Notes under the pieces: generated by a model
The model's database searches: none
What the model was told of the DNA's origin: nothing
Seen by the model: only the letters and a program-made list of their open reading frames with translations
Source: Kangiella sp. HZ709
GTDB taxonomy: Bacteria; Pseudomonadota; Gammaproteobacteria; Enterobacterales; Kangiellaceae
Direction of reading: 5' to 3'
Assembly: GCF_009674675.1 (NCBI RefSeq)
Contig: NZ_WKJC01000001.1
Span: 1,830,599 to 1,894,598, forward strand
DNA length: 64,000 nucleotides
Translations under genes and position numbers: made by a program
Shown: positions 10,281 through 19,846 of the stretch, piece by piece
How positions within the stretch are numbered: position 1 is the stretch's first letter
Layout of the letters: each line of letters starts with the position of its first letter

Positions 10281-10944
10281 CATGAGATTGGTAAGAGTAA
10301 AAGGGTTTAGTTTAACGGAGATATTAATTTCATTAGCTATTTTAGGAATTTTTGGACTAGTCGCGATGCAGCTTTTTAATACTGTTCAAGGCACCATGAA
10401 ATCGAATGAGAAGCAAATTAATCGTCTACGAGAAATTCAGCTGGCAGTGCGACAAGTAGAAGACGATATTCAACATCTGGTTTTTCGAGAGCGCCGGAAT
10501 GAGTTTGGCGATAAAGTGGCTTTATTAAGAGGGAAAACCTCGGCTTCTGATAGTTTTCTAGAGTTTACTCGAACCGGCTGGCGTAACCCGGCAAAATTAG
10601 CGCGTAGTAATTTGCAGCATTTAGTTTATCAGCTGGATGAAGATAGATTAGTTCGAAACCATTGGTTGTACGTGGATAATGCACAAGAAGGGCAAGAATT
10701 AAAAAGGCCTATTTTAAGTCAGGTAGAAGAAATAAAGTTTGAATTTTTAGAAGAAGATGATGATTGGATAAAAGAGTGGGAAACTGAAGAGAATAACTTA
10801 ACCGATATGCCAAAAGCCATCAAGGTTACCTTAACTTTAAAGGACTTAGGCCAGATATTTAGAATATTCCCAATAGCTTCTTTCGCCAATGCTGCAGAAG
10901 AGCCAAGAAACCCTGCTCTAGATGACGGCACAAAAGGTCGTTAG
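10267..10944 (+). CDS. gspJ: Minor pseudopilin GspJ
   Basis: Minor pseudopilin with cleavage site RVKG/FSLTEILISLAILGIF and Glu at +5. I chose ATG 10267, inside the end of gspI. A TTG at 10255 and an ATG at 10282 are also in frame; the last would start two bases after the gspI stop. Body motifs (QLAVRQVEDDIQHLVFR, FLEFTRTGWRNP) are characteristic of GspJ. Length about 225 aa is normal. Confidence 0.92.
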   Translation: MKRNSMRLVRVKGFSLTEILISLAILGIFGLVAMQLFNTVQGTMKSNEKQINRLREIQLAVRQVEDDIQHLVFRERRNEFGDKVALLRGKTSASDSFLEFTRTGWRNPAKLARSNLQHLVYQLDEDRLVRNHWLYVDNAQEGQELKRPILSQVEEIKFEFLEEDDDWIKEWETEENNLTDMPKAIKVTLTLKDLGQIFRIFPIASFANAAEEPRNPALDDGTKGR

Positions 10945-10967
10945 TAATTATTATTAATTAAGAACAT

Positions 10968-12023
10968 ATGACAAAACTGAATCAACAACAACAAGGTATC
11001 GCGCTCATTACAGTGTTAATGATTGCTGCTGTTTTGATGATGTTTGCTACTTTTATTATTAATGAGCGCCAAGTCAGCGATAGAAGGACTTTCAATATTA
11101 TTAATAATGCTCGTGCTAGTGAATATATGGCAGGTGCAGAAATTTTTGGGACAAGCTTGCTGTCTCAATTTTTTGAACAATCAAAGGCTGAGCGAGTAGT
11201 TAGAAATCAGCAGTGGGCAACAACGCCTATGCAGTTTCCGATTGAAAATAACTTGGGCTCACTCGAAGGTACAGTGCGCGATATGCACAGCTGTTTCAAT
11301 TTGAATTCATTATTGGTAGCAGCTAATGAAAGCGGTGATAGAGATGGCGGTGCCGATGCAGAGTTAAGAGATGAATCTCGCGATGCTGCTGTAATTGATC
11401 CTGTTGGATTTGGTAAACAATTACCGGGCGAAAAAATTTACGCCAAGTTATTGGACTCATTATTACCTAGCGATGCAGAAGCTACCCCAGCGCAACTGGC
11501 TTCAACCTTAAGAGATTGGTTAGATCCTGATGAGGAGGTTTCTGGCGCTGATGGTGCTGAAGATTATACTTATACCGGATATGAAATTCCTTATAGAGCT
11601 GCAAATAATTTATTAGCTCACACAAGTGAACTATTGGTGATAAAGGGCTATACACCTGAGATTTATGATGCAATTAAAGATTATATATGTGTTTTACCTA
11701 TTCAAGAAGGCACCATAAACGTCAATACAGTCAAGCCAGAGCATGCAGTTCTGGTTTGGGCTCTATTAGATGATGTGAATTTATCTACTGTTCAGCAGGT
11801 ACTCCAAGAGTTACCTGAAGAAGGCTATAACGAAGGCGATTTCTTTACTGCTTTAGAAGGAGGCAAAGCTTCCAAAGCAGCTAGTGGTCGCTTAGCTTTC
11901 GACAGTAAGTATTTTTTGATGACGGCAAGGGCTGTTATTCATACCGGAAAAGCGGAAACAAAGTCATTGTTAATTAAAAACAATAATGATTTTCAAGTGG
12001 TTGCACGCCACATCGGAGATTGA
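10968..12023 (+). CDS. gspK: Minor pseudopilin GspK
   Basis: Largest minor pseudopilin, which caps the pseudopilus tip. The cleavage site QQQG/IALITVLMIAAVLMMF lacks Glu at +5 (Thr instead), as is usual for GspK and consistent with a tip position. The large alpha domain includes RDWLDPDEE and the GTINVNTVKPEHA region. Length 351 aa is normal. The stop is one base before the preferred gspL start. Confidence 0.94.
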   Translation: MTKLNQQQQGIALITVLMIAAVLMMFATFIINERQVSDRRTFNIINNARASEYMAGAEIFGTSLLSQFFEQSKAERVVRNQQWATTPMQFPIENNLGSLEGTVRDMHSCFNLNSLLVAANESGDRDGGADAELRDESRDAAVIDPVGFGKQLPGEKIYAKLLDSLLPSDAEATPAQLASTLRDWLDPDEEVSGADGAEDYTYTGYEIPYRAANNLLAHTSELLVIKGYTPEIYDAIKDYICVLPIQEGTINVNTVKPEHAVLVWALLDDVNLSTVQQVLQELPEEGYNEGDFFTALEGGKASKAASGRLAFDSKYFLMTARAVIHTGKAETKSLLIKNNNDFQVVARHIGD

Positions 12024-12024
12024 A

Positions 12025-13260
12025 ATGAAAGATCGATTATTTATTCGATTATTGCCCGATCATGAATCGGTTGAATGGGGACTCATTAACTCACAGGAAG
12101 CCACTACCAACTTTCTTGAGCGTGGAAACTTGTTACTTAATGATATTGTAGCATTAGCAGACATGGCGGAAGAGTTACCGGTGACGGTTTTAATCCCTGC
12201 TGAAAAAATTAGAAGTTTTAAAGTTAATGCACCAACAAAAAACAGAAAGCAGTTACAAAAGGCAGTCCCTTATTTGTTAGAAGAGCTAGTGATTGAGTCA
12301 GTTGAAACTCAGCATTTTGCTTTAGGTGAGATTGATGGAGATAATCAATTATCGATCAATGTTATCAGTAAAGCTTATTTATCGGATTTGCTAGACAGGT
12401 TTAAAAATGCAGGTGTAGAACCGGATGAGTTGATTCCTGATGCAGCTAGTCTACCTGTGTTTGAAGATGCATGGAGTATGCTGGATTCCGATCCCGCCTT
12501 GGTAAGACAAGACAATGACACCTTTTGGTCGGCGCCACAGGATATGGCAAAAGATTTACTGCAATGGAATTTAAATCAGGCAATTGAAGAAGAGCAAAGT
12601 ATTAGCCAAGCATTAAGAGTATTTTCAGATAAAGAAACACCGATAAATTTAAACTCTGTTGCAGGGTTAGCCGTACAGCCCATGCCAATTGAAGATGAAT
12701 TGCTGTGGCTGGCTTCGCAAGATAGAAGCAACGGTATTAATTTATTACAGCAAGATTTTTCGCCTACAAAAAAATCAAACAATACTATTGGAGTATGGAG
12801 ATTACCACTAATAGCGGCATCAGTATTAGCAGTGGTGGGTTTGAGTTATTTAGTCAGCGATATAATTGTACTTAAAAGTGAAAGAGATGCTTATCAAAAT
12901 CAAGCATTGCAGGAAGTTCGAAAAATCAGCCCTAATATTGATGAGCAGAAGCTAGACTCAAAAATCAATGAGATAGGTCGTTTGTATAAAAAAGCTGCTG
13001 GTAGTACTGGGCAAGTGGCTGGCTTAACGAGTTTGTTAGATAAAGTTTATACAACCATAGATCCTGCGCAGCTAAGGTTAGAGCAAATTGATTATAACTC
13101 CAAGCAAGGTACTTTGAATCTGGATGTTATTGCCGATAACTATCAGCAATTAACTTCTACTCAAGAGCGACTCGAAGCAAATGGCCTCAAAGCTGAAATG
13201 AGAAATGCTAAAGATAATGGTGGTAGTTGGACTACCAGACTAGTGGTTAAGGTGAACTAA
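12025..13260 (+). CDS. gspL: Type II secretion inner-membrane protein GspL
   Basis: Bitopic membrane protein that recruits GspE through its actin-like cytoplasmic domain. I prefer ATG 12025 (MKDRLFIRLLPD) to the upstream in-frame ATG 11986, because the shorter form begins right after the gspK stop and matches the usual GspL N-terminus. That gives 411 aa: cytoplasmic domain about 1-240, membrane segment about 263-283 (WRLPLIAASVLAVVGLSYLV), then a periplasmic ferredoxin-like domain. Its stop overlaps the gspM start (TAATG). Confidence 0.93.
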   Translation: MKDRLFIRLLPDHESVEWGLINSQEATTNFLERGNLLLNDIVALADMAEELPVTVLIPAEKIRSFKVNAPTKNRKQLQKAVPYLLEELVIESVETQHFALGEIDGDNQLSINVISKAYLSDLLDRFKNAGVEPDELIPDAASLPVFEDAWSMLDSDPALVRQDNDTFWSAPQDMAKDLLQWNLNQAIEEEQSISQALRVFSDKETPINLNSVAGLAVQPMPIEDELLWLASQDRSNGINLLQQDFSPTKKSNNTIGVWRLPLIAASVLAVVGLSYLVSDIIVLKSERDAYQNQALQEVRKISPNIDEQKLDSKINEIGRLYKKAAGSTGQVAGLTSLLDKVYTTIDPAQLRLEQIDYNSKQGTLNLDVIADNYQQLTSTQERLEANGLKAEMRNAKDNGGSWTTRLVVKVN

Positions 13261-13736
13261 TGAGCGAGTTAAAGAATTGGTATGCTGGCCTTAATCAGCG
13301 CGAAAAGTTAATGATTCAAATTTTGGCTATTTCTTTTGGTCTGCTTCTCATTACCTTATTAATCATTTTACCGATAAAAGACTATAGAGCAGGATTAGTC
13401 AATGACCGCGATGCTTTAGCTTCTCAATTAGGGGCTTTAAAACAGCAAGTAGCTACTCTGAAGGCAGGAGGGGTTAATGCGACTTCCAGTCAGCCTTTAA
13501 ATCAAATGGTTAATCAAACTGCCAACCAATATGGTTTGCGTTTGTCCAATATCCAAGAGCGCAAAAGAAATCAAGAGATGCAGCTGCGTTTAGATGATGT
13601 TGAGTTTGATAAACTGATTCAATGGGTGTCAGATCTTGAGCAAAACAAAGGGTTAATTGTCGAGAATTTTCGGGTATCAAAAACGGATGCTTCTGGAAAA
13701 GTAGACGTATCGTTAAAAGTTTTAAGAGCAGGTTAA
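13260..13736 (+). CDS. gspM: Type II secretion inner-membrane protein GspM
   Basis: Small bitopic protein that pairs with GspL. The N-terminus MSELKNWYAGLNQREKLMI is followed by a membrane segment (about residues 21-40), a short coiled region and a ferredoxin-like periplasmic domain. Length 158 aa is normal. The start codon shares its A with the gspL stop, which suggests translational coupling. Confidence 0.92.
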   Translation: MSELKNWYAGLNQREKLMIQILAISFGLLLITLLIILPIKDYRAGLVNDRDALASQLGALKQQVATLKAGGVNATSSQPLNQMVNQTANQYGLRLSNIQERKRNQEMQLRLDDVEFDKLIQWVSDLEQNKGLIVENFRVSKTDASGKVDVSLKVLRAG

Positions 13737-13739
13737 GTT

Positions 13740-14498
13740 GTGAAAAAGAAACTATTCGGCGTTTTGCTGAGTATTGCGGTGTTAATAGTATTTTTATTAG
13801 TCCTCGCTCCGGCAAGAACCATAGTTCCAATCGTAAAAAGTTATCTGCCCCCAAATTTACAGTCCCTTCAATTCGATGAGATTACCGGCTCTATTTGGTC
13901 ACCTAAATTTGCTGTCATTAGCTATAAACAACTGACGATTCAAAATGTTGCGATTGATATCACTCCTTTTTCCTTGCTAGCTGGCAGTTTGAACCTGCAT
14001 CTTTCTGCGGATGACGACAACTTAATGCTTGAAGGTGAGCTTGATGCTCAGGCGGAAAAGGTTGTTATAGAAAACCTTGCTTACCGTTTAAATGCGCAGT
14101 TATTAGACTCTTTTATGAAGTTTCCGGTAAAAGGAGTCAATGGGACCATTGTCGGCGATATCAAAATTGCAGACTTTTCTACAAAAGGTAGCTGGTCAAA
14201 TGTGCAAGGTAATGGCGATTGGTTGAATGCCAACATAGAGTATCTAAATAATAGTCTGCCTTTAGGTAATTTTAAATTTCAAATAGCCACAGACGCTAAT
14301 AATAATTTGGTTATAGAAATACTAGAAAATAAAGGCGTATTAGATATTAAAGGGCAGCTATCTTTAACGCCTGCCAGAGATTATAAATTAAATCTTACGA
14401 CTAGCTCTTCACTTCCTGCTGAGCTTGATAATTGGATCAAAAAGATTGCTCGCATAAATAATGGACGTTATGAGATTGTTTGGAATGGAAAGCTTTAG
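13740..14498 (+). CDS. gspN: Type II secretion protein GspN
   Basis: Inner-membrane protein with one N-terminal membrane segment (about residues 5-25) and a long beta-rich periplasmic part. It is found in some T2SS operons and its role is not settled. The start is GTG at 13740, three bases after gspM. The motif PPNLQSLQFDEITGSIWSP is typical of GspN. Length 252 aa is normal. This gene completes gspC-N in canonical order, and its stop overlaps the GTG of yrfG. Confidence 0.9.
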   Translation: MKKKLFGVLLSIAVLIVFLLVLAPARTIVPIVKSYLPPNLQSLQFDEITGSIWSPKFAVISYKQLTIQNVAIDITPFSLLAGSLNLHLSADDDNLMLEGELDAQAEKVVIENLAYRLNAQLLDSFMKFPVKGVNGTIVGDIKIADFSTKGSWSNVQGNGDWLNANIEYLNNSLPLGNFKFQIATDANNNLVIEILENKGVLDIKGQLSLTPARDYKLNLTTSSSLPAELDNWIKKIARINNGRYEIVWNGKL

Positions 14499-15157
14499 TG
14501 ACAAGCTCTAACTGGCAACAAATAGAAACTGTCTTGCTCGACATGGACGGTACTTTACTAGATTTAGAGTTCGATAATTACTTTTGGTTAGAATTAATAC
14601 CAAGAGAATACGCCAAAAAGCACGATATTTCAGAAATAACAGCCAAAAATAAATTAACTAAACTCTTCGCTCATTACCAAGGCAGTCTTCAATGGTACTG
14701 TATTGACTTTTGGTCTGAAAAATTAGCTTTAGATATAGCCGAGATCAAATCCAGTATTGCAGAGCGAGTAGAATATCGTAAGGGTACTTTAGAATTTCTT
14801 CGCGGCGCAAAAGAGCAACATAAAACTATCTACTTGGTCACCAATGCGCATCCAGATACTTTAGCAATAAAGTTAAAGCAAAAGGATTTTTCTTGGTATT
14901 TTCGTGAGTTACTGTCAAGTCATCAAACAAGCTATCCAAAAGAAAGCAACAAGTTTTGGCAGGCGATAGAATCCCGCTGGAACTTTGACAAGAAAACCAC
15001 TTTGTTTGTGGATGATAGTATTGATATTTTACAAGCTGCTAGGAATTTTGGGATTGAGTTTACACTGGGGGTATCAAGTCCAGATTCTTCTAAACCGATG
15101 AAATCTTATCCTAGTTTTGAAAGCATTAATCAACTGGATGAAATTTTAAATTGGTAA
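14498..15157 (+). CDS. yrfG: HAD-family GMP/IMP nucleotidase YrfG
   Basis: Cytosolic HAD phosphatase; its E. coli relative dephosphorylates purine 5'-nucleotides. HAD motif I is DMDGT, with the nucleophile Asp15 and acid/base Asp17 counted from GTG 14498. LLDLEFDNYFW matches the YrfG subfamily. Motif II (VTNAH) and motif IV (FVDDSIDIL) are present. I chose GTG 14498 because it overlaps the gspN stop as TAGTG; an in-frame TTG at 14480 would add six residues. In E. coli it belongs to the nudE-yrfG-hslR-hslO neighbourhood, also present here around the T2SS genes. Confidence 0.88.
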   Translation: MTSSNWQQIETVLLDMDGTLLDLEFDNYFWLELIPREYAKKHDISEITAKNKLTKLFAHYQGSLQWYCIDFWSEKLALDIAEIKSSIAERVEYRKGTLEFLRGAKEQHKTIYLVTNAHPDTLAIKLKQKDFSWYFRELLSSHQTSYPKESNKFWQAIESRWNFDKKTTLFVDDSIDILQAARNFGIEFTLGVSSPDSSKPMKSYPSFESINQLDEILNW

Positions 15158-15162
15158 AATTC

Positions 15163-15711
15163 ATGAGCAAGTTACCGAAAATCAAACAATCTAAAATAGT
15201 TGCGCAAACTCGCTTATTTGCGGTTGAAGAGTTATCCATGGAATTCTCCAATGGTGAGAAAAGGATCTATGAGCGATTAAAGGCTGGCTCTAATGGCGCT
15301 GTATTGGTTATTCCTGTGGTCGATGAGGAACACTTTCTATTGATCAAAGAATACGCCGCAGGAGTGGAGGCTTACGAGTTAGCATTTCCCAAAGGATTGG
15401 TGGAACCGGCAGAAAAGTCGATAGATGCTGCTAATCGTGAGCTGCAAGAAGAAACAGGTTTTGCAGCGAATAAATTAACACAACTGAAAAAAATTAGCCT
15501 AGCTCCTGGTTATTTGAGTCATAAAATGGATGTAGTAGTAGCAGAAGATTTATACCCTTCAAAACTTGAGGGTGATGAGCCTGAACCGATTGAAGTTATT
15601 CAATGGAAATTTAGTGACATTGAGCAATTGCTATTACGGGATGACTTTACTGAGGCTAGGAGCATAGCCGCTCTATATTTACTGCAAAGTTTCCTACAGC
15701 AGAAGGATTAG
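15163..15711 (+). CDS. nudE: ADP-compounds Nudix hydrolase NudE
   Basis: Nudix enzyme that hydrolyses ADP-ribose, NADH and related ADP compounds. The Nudix box is intact: Gly78 (GLVEPAEKS) followed by ANRELQEETGF, with the catalytic REx2EE at about residues 92-97. The conserved region after the box (LAPGYLSHKMDVVVAEDLYPS) fits NudE. ATG 15163 is preferred to the TTG at 15151; either start falls in or beside the end of yrfG. Its end overlaps the convergent ctpA-like gene by four bases. Confidence 0.9.
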   Translation: MSKLPKIKQSKIVAQTRLFAVEELSMEFSNGEKRIYERLKAGSNGAVLVIPVVDEEHFLLIKEYAAGVEAYELAFPKGLVEPAEKSIDAANRELQEETGFAANKLTQLKKISLAPGYLSHKMDVVVAEDLYPSKLEGDEPEPIEVIQWKFSDIEQLLLRDDFTEARSIAALYLLQSFLQQKD

Positions 15712-16931
15712 TTTGTAACGTTCTTGCTACTTAATTTTTTAATCTCTTCCACTGCGGCGACTACTTGATTATCCACTTTGTAATTTGGCTTAATATCAGA
15801 AGCGTCACCTTCGAACTCCTCAAATTCTACGACTAAGTCTGGAGTAATCCCCAAATCTCTTATAGAGCGGTCGTTAGGTGTGTAATAAAGTGCTGTAGTA
15901 ATCTTTATTCCACCTCCTTTACCTTGAATCGGGTAAACTGTTTGGACTGAACCTTTACCGTAGGATTGAGTGCCCAATATTAAAGCTCGCTTATGATCTT
16001 GCAAGGCGCCTGAAACAATTTCAGATGCTGAAGCGGAAATACCATTGACCAGAACAATCAAAGGGCGGTTTCTTAAGATATCACCAGAAGTGGCAGTAAA
16101 TTCTTGGTTAGAATCCGCTAGCCGACCTTTGGTATAAACAATGACGCCTTGATGTAAAAATAAATCACTAACAGCAACAGCCATTTCTAAAATCCCACCT
16201 GGGTTATTACGCAAATCGAGAATAAAGCCTTTTAATGGCTTCTTATTGCGTTTTTCCATTTTTGTTATCGCCTGGGTAAGATCCTTGGCTGATCTGGCTT
16301 GAAATTCACCAACACGGGCATAGCCAATATCTGGCTCGATTAGCTCATAACTGACACTGGTAAATTGAATGATTTTCCTTTGTAATTTAACTGTTTTTTC
16401 TTGTTCAGAATTCTCAGAAATGACAGTTAGCTTAAGCTTTGAATTTGGGGTGCCCCGTAATAAGTCACTGCCTTCGCTCACGCTCATGCCTTGGGTAGAT
16501 TGACCATCTATCGCAACGATTCGGTCGTTTAACTTTAATCCTGATTTTTTTGCAGGTGATTCGTCGAAAATATAACGTACATAAATCGCATCCTCTAAAT
16601 GATCAGCGCGAATTCCAATTCCTCCGTATTCGCCTCGGGCAGATTCTTCTAGTTGCTCAAACCGATCAGGGCTAAGATACGCAGAGTGTTTATCCAAATT
16701 GCTGAGCATACCCTTTATGGCATTTTCTAAGATTTCCTTATCGCTTAACTCATTGACATAAACTTTCTTAATTTGTGCATAAACATCGGTTAAGGTAGCA
16801 AGCTCATCCAATGGTAATTCTTCAATTCGAGCATCAAAAGCATCCTTTTGCTTTTTAACGCTTTCACTATGTTCAGCAAGCAGGTTAGCGCTCAAAGATA
16901 AGGCCGAAATGATTAAAATGATTTTTAGCAT
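15708..16931 (-). CDS. S41 family carboxy-terminal processing peptidase (CtpA-like)
   Basis: Periplasmic serine protease of the CtpA/CtpB type. The signal peptide ends near residue 20 (SLSANLLAEH). A PDZ domain (about 100-180) precedes the S41 catalytic domain (about 190-375). The Ser/Lys dyad is visible as Ser299 (NGISASASEIVSGALQD) and Lys326 (SYGKGSVQ). Length 407 aa is normal. It lies 19 bases downstream of envC on the same strand; envC next to a ctpA-type gene is common in gammaproteobacteria and points to a shared role in peptidoglycan hydrolase control. Confidence 0.92.
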   Translation of the reverse strand: MLKIILIISALSLSANLLAEHSESVKKQKDAFDARIEELPLDELATLTDVYAQIKKVYVNELSDKEILENAIKGMLSNLDKHSAYLSPDRFEQLEESARGEYGGIGIRADHLEDAIYVRYIFDESPAKKSGLKLNDRIVAIDGQSTQGMSVSEGSDLLRGTPNSKLKLTVISENSEQEKTVKLQRKIIQFTSVSYELIEPDIGYARVGEFQARSAKDLTQAITKMEKRNKKPLKGFILDLRNNPGGILEMAVAVSDLFLHQGVIVYTKGRLADSNQEFTATSGDILRNRPLIVLVNGISASASEIVSGALQDHKRALILGTQSYGKGSVQTVYPIQGKGGGIKITTALYYTPNDRSIRDLGITPDLVVEFEEFEGDASDIKPNYKVDNQVVAAVEEIKKLSSKNVTN

Positions 16932-16950
16932 AATGTTCTCGATAAATGAG

Positions 16951-18090
16951 TTACTGCTTTATCCATTGTAATGGATTTTGCGGTTTGCCGTTGTGCCTAA
17001 TTTCAAAATAAAGGGCACTCTGCGGAAACCCACCGCTTTGCCCTACTGTGGAAATCGGCTCGCCAGCCTCAACAAAATCCCCAGGATTTTTTAACAGAGA
17101 TTGGTTATGGCCATAGAGTGATAAATAGCCCTTACCATGATCGATAATAGTCATTAATCCAAAACCACGCAACCAATCGGCAAAAACAACCCTGCCTTGT
17201 TGGATGGCTTGAACCTCATTACCTTCTTTACTATTAATCATAATCCCATTCCATTTAAGAGAACTGTCAAGCTTAGAGGTGCCAAACCGATGCAAAAGAT
17301 TTCCTTTTAATGGCCAGTTGAGTTTACGCTTAAAGTTCGCCAGACCATTTAAGGATTGTGGCGGGCTGAAATTCTTGAGAGTTTCTTCTAATTGAGAAAG
17401 CAGCTTTTGTAATTCTTGCTCATTTCTTCGCAGTTTCGATAAACGTTGATTATCAGAGCTATAGTCAGTTTTTAATTGCTCTAAAGCCGACTGCTGTTCT
17501 TTCTTTAAGGTTAATAAATTGGATCGTTGTTCTTCTTGAGATTGTTGTAAAGATTGTAAATCGAGGATGTTAGAATTTATAGCAAGTTCAATTTCATTTA
17601 GCCGCTTAAGATTATTTTGCAATGCTTGAATATTTTCTATGCGAGCTTTATTTAAGTAATCATAATATTTAAGCATCCGTGTTACTTTTGCTGGATCTTC
17701 TTGATTAAGCAAGAGTTTTAAATATTCTTCATTGCCAGATTTGTAGGCGCTTCTGAGTTGATTAGCTAATAAGATTTTTTGCTGTTGAGCTTCAACCTGC
17801 TTAATGGTTTGTTCTTTTTTTAAACTCTTTAGGTCACTTTGTTTGTTTGTGATTGAGTTTCTAGTATTTCGTAAATTTTTGCTGGCGGCGGATAGTTTTT
17901 TATCAGCATCTGATAAGCGTTTTTCAGCTTTAGATTGTTGCTGCTGGTTTTCTGAAAGTTTATCCTTTACCGCGGCAATGGCTTTTTGTAATTGCTGTAG
18001 TTCTTGTTCGGTTTTTGTTTTATCCGCTAAAACACCGCTAGTAAAAAACAGCAGTGTTAAGCATAAAAATGATCTAAAGATTATCGACAC
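16951..18090 (-). CDS. envC: Murein hydrolase activator EnvC
   Basis: Periplasmic activator of division amidases (AmiA/AmiB class), working under FtsEX control. Signal peptide (residues 1-22), long coiled coil (about 25-245), then a LytM domain (about 255-379). The zinc ligands of active M23 peptidases are not all present: the usual HxxxD site reads KWNGIMI and the HxH site reads LYFEIRH. This is expected for EnvC, which activates and does not cut. The start is GTG at 18090, directly abutting the gpmI stop, so the two are probably co-translated. Confidence 0.93.
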   Translation of the reverse strand: MSIIFRSFLCLTLLFFTSGVLADKTKTEQELQQLQKAIAAVKDKLSENQQQQSKAEKRLSDADKKLSAASKNLRNTRNSITNKQSDLKSLKKEQTIKQVEAQQQKILLANQLRSAYKSGNEEYLKLLLNQEDPAKVTRMLKYYDYLNKARIENIQALQNNLKRLNEIELAINSNILDLQSLQQSQEEQRSNLLTLKKEQQSALEQLKTDYSSDNQRLSKLRRNEQELQKLLSQLEETLKNFSPPQSLNGLANFKRKLNWPLKGNLLHRFGTSKLDSSLKWNGIMINSKEGNEVQAIQQGRVVFADWLRGFGLMTIIDHGKGYLSLYGHNQSLLKNPGDFVEAGEPISTVGQSGGFPQSALYFEIRHNGKPQNPLQWIKQ

Positions 18091-19629
18091 TTATTGTTCT
18101 AGTTCAAAAATAGGGCGGCCAGTCATTTCTTCAGGGATTGGCAATTGCATCAAATCTAACATAGTAGGCGCTAAATCTGATAAGACCCCATCGCTAATTT
18201 TTGCTTTTGCTTTTCTACCAACATACAGTAGCGGGACTGGTTCAGAAGTATGGGCGGTATGTGCCTGACCGGTAGTAGCATCTGCCATTTTTTCTGCATT
18301 GCCATGATCGGCAGTAATGAGAGCTTCACCGCCAACTTTTTCTAAAGCTGAAACAATTCGGGCCAAACAAATATCGAGCGCCTCAATGGCTTTTACCGTC
18401 GCCTCGAAATTACCGGTATGACCTACCATATCAGGATTAGCAAAGTTACAAATGATCACGTCATGGGTTTGATGTTCAATAACATCAACTAGCTTGTCAG
18501 TGACGATTGATGCGTTCATCTCAGGCTGTAAATCATATGTTGCTACATCTGGTGAAGGAATGAGCTCTCGATCTTCACCATTAAAAGGCTCTTCAATTCC
18601 GCCATTAAAAAAGAAAGTAACATGCGCATATTTTTCTGTTTCAGCAATACGCAATTGCTTTTTCCCAAGTTTTTGCAAATGCTCGCCAAGCACATTACTC
18701 ATGCTAATTGGCGTATAAGCTACTGAAGTGTCGATGTCAGCAGCATATTGAGTCAGCATCACAAAATCAGCAAGTTGTGGGCAGACTGTTCTTTGAAAGC
18801 CATTAAAATTTGTATCAACAAAAGCACGAGTTATTTCCCTGGCTCTATCGGCGCGATAATTCATAAAGATAATAGAGTCGCCATCAGCAATCGCTGCCTG
18901 GTCACCGATAATAGAAGTTGCAACAAACTCATCGTTTTCGCCACGTGCGTAAGCCGCGGATAAAGCTTCTGTTGCAGTTTCATATTGATATTCAGAAATT
19001 GACTCGGTGAGCATTTTATAAGCAGCTTCAACCCGCTCCCAACGGTTATCTCTATCCATGGCGTAATAACGACCAGTCATGGTTGCAATACGCCCAGCCC
19101 CTGTGGTTTTACAGACTTTCTCCAGCGCTTCAATACTTGCTTGCGCGGAACGAGGTGGCATATCGCGACCATCAAGAAAAGCATGCACATATATTTTGTG
19201 AGCACCTTTTTGCTGAGCTAATTTAATCGCTGCATGAATATGATCTTCATGGCTGTGTACGCCTCCAGGTGATAATAAACCCATTAAATGAACTGCTTTG
19301 TCATTGGCAACGGCTGTTTCAATGGCTTGGACTAAAGCGGGGTTTTCGTAAAAGTCGCCGTCTTTAATCGCTTTGCTAATACGAGTGTAATCTTGATAAA
19401 CCACACGACCAGCGCCAAGATTCAAATGACCAACTTCCGAGTTACCCATTTGACCTTCTGGCAAGCCAACATCAGTGCCAGACCCTGAGATTAGGGTACG
19501 GGAATAGCGCGACCAATAGTTATCCCAATTAGGGGTGTTGGCCGCCATAATGGCATTGTCTTTTGGATCTTCTGAGTAGCCCCAACCATCAAGGATAATT
19601 AAGGCCATCGGCTTTACGCTGTGGGTCAT
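18091..19629 (-). CDS. gpmI: 2,3-bisphosphoglycerate-independent phosphoglycerate mutase
   Basis: Glycolytic and gluconeogenic enzyme interconverting 3- and 2-phosphoglycerate, using two Mn ions. The catalytic Ser64 lies in GNSEVGH. First metal motif LDGWGYS (Asp14) and the later metal-binding [11 protein letters not shown] and TAHTSEPVP are intact. Length 512 aa is typical. The gpmI-envC-ctpA order is common in related bacteria. The 217-base gap to the divergent qmcA-like gene holds both promoters, not resolved here. Confidence 0.96.
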   Translation of the reverse strand: MTHSVKPMALIILDGWGYSEDPKDNAIMAANTPNWDNYWSRYSRTLISGSGTDVGLPEGQMGNSEVGHLNLGAGRVVYQDYTRISKAIKDGDFYENPALVQAIETAVANDKAVHLMGLLSPGGVHSHEDHIHAAIKLAQQKGAHKIYVHAFLDGRDMPPRSAQASIEALEKVCKTTGAGRIATMTGRYYAMDRDNRWERVEAAYKMLTESISEYQYETATEALSAAYARGENDEFVATSIIGDQAAIADGDSIIFMNYRADRAREITRAFVDTNFNGFQRTVCPQLADFVMLTQYAADIDTSVAYTPISMSNVLGEHLQKLGKKQLRIAETEKYAHVTFFFNGGIEEPFNGEDRELIPSPDVATYDLQPEMNASIVTDKLVDVIEHQTHDVIICNFANPDMVGHTGNFEATVKAIEALDICLARIVSALEKVGGEALITADHGNAEKMADATTGQAHTAHTSEPVPLLYVGRKAKAKISDGVLSDLAPTMLDLMQLPIPEEMTGRPIFELEQ

Positions 19630-19846
19630 AGTAAATCTTTGGGTATAATATAGTATGGCTATTGTACCTGCTGCTTAAAATCTAGGCTAGGGTGAAAGTA
19701 GAGCGCGATTGAAAATTGCTTGTAAATAATTGGTAACACTAAACTTATTGAAATTACTCTAATAATCCCCATATATTAGTCAAATAAATCGTCGTTTAGT
19801 GGCGTTTTTGATAAATATAAATCAAGTAAAAGTATAGGAGCTTGCT

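Noticed and set aside
16951..17730. Missing zinc ligands in EnvC as a sign of a broken gene
   Set aside because: EnvC-type LytM proteins normally lack the full zinc site; the frame and length are intact.
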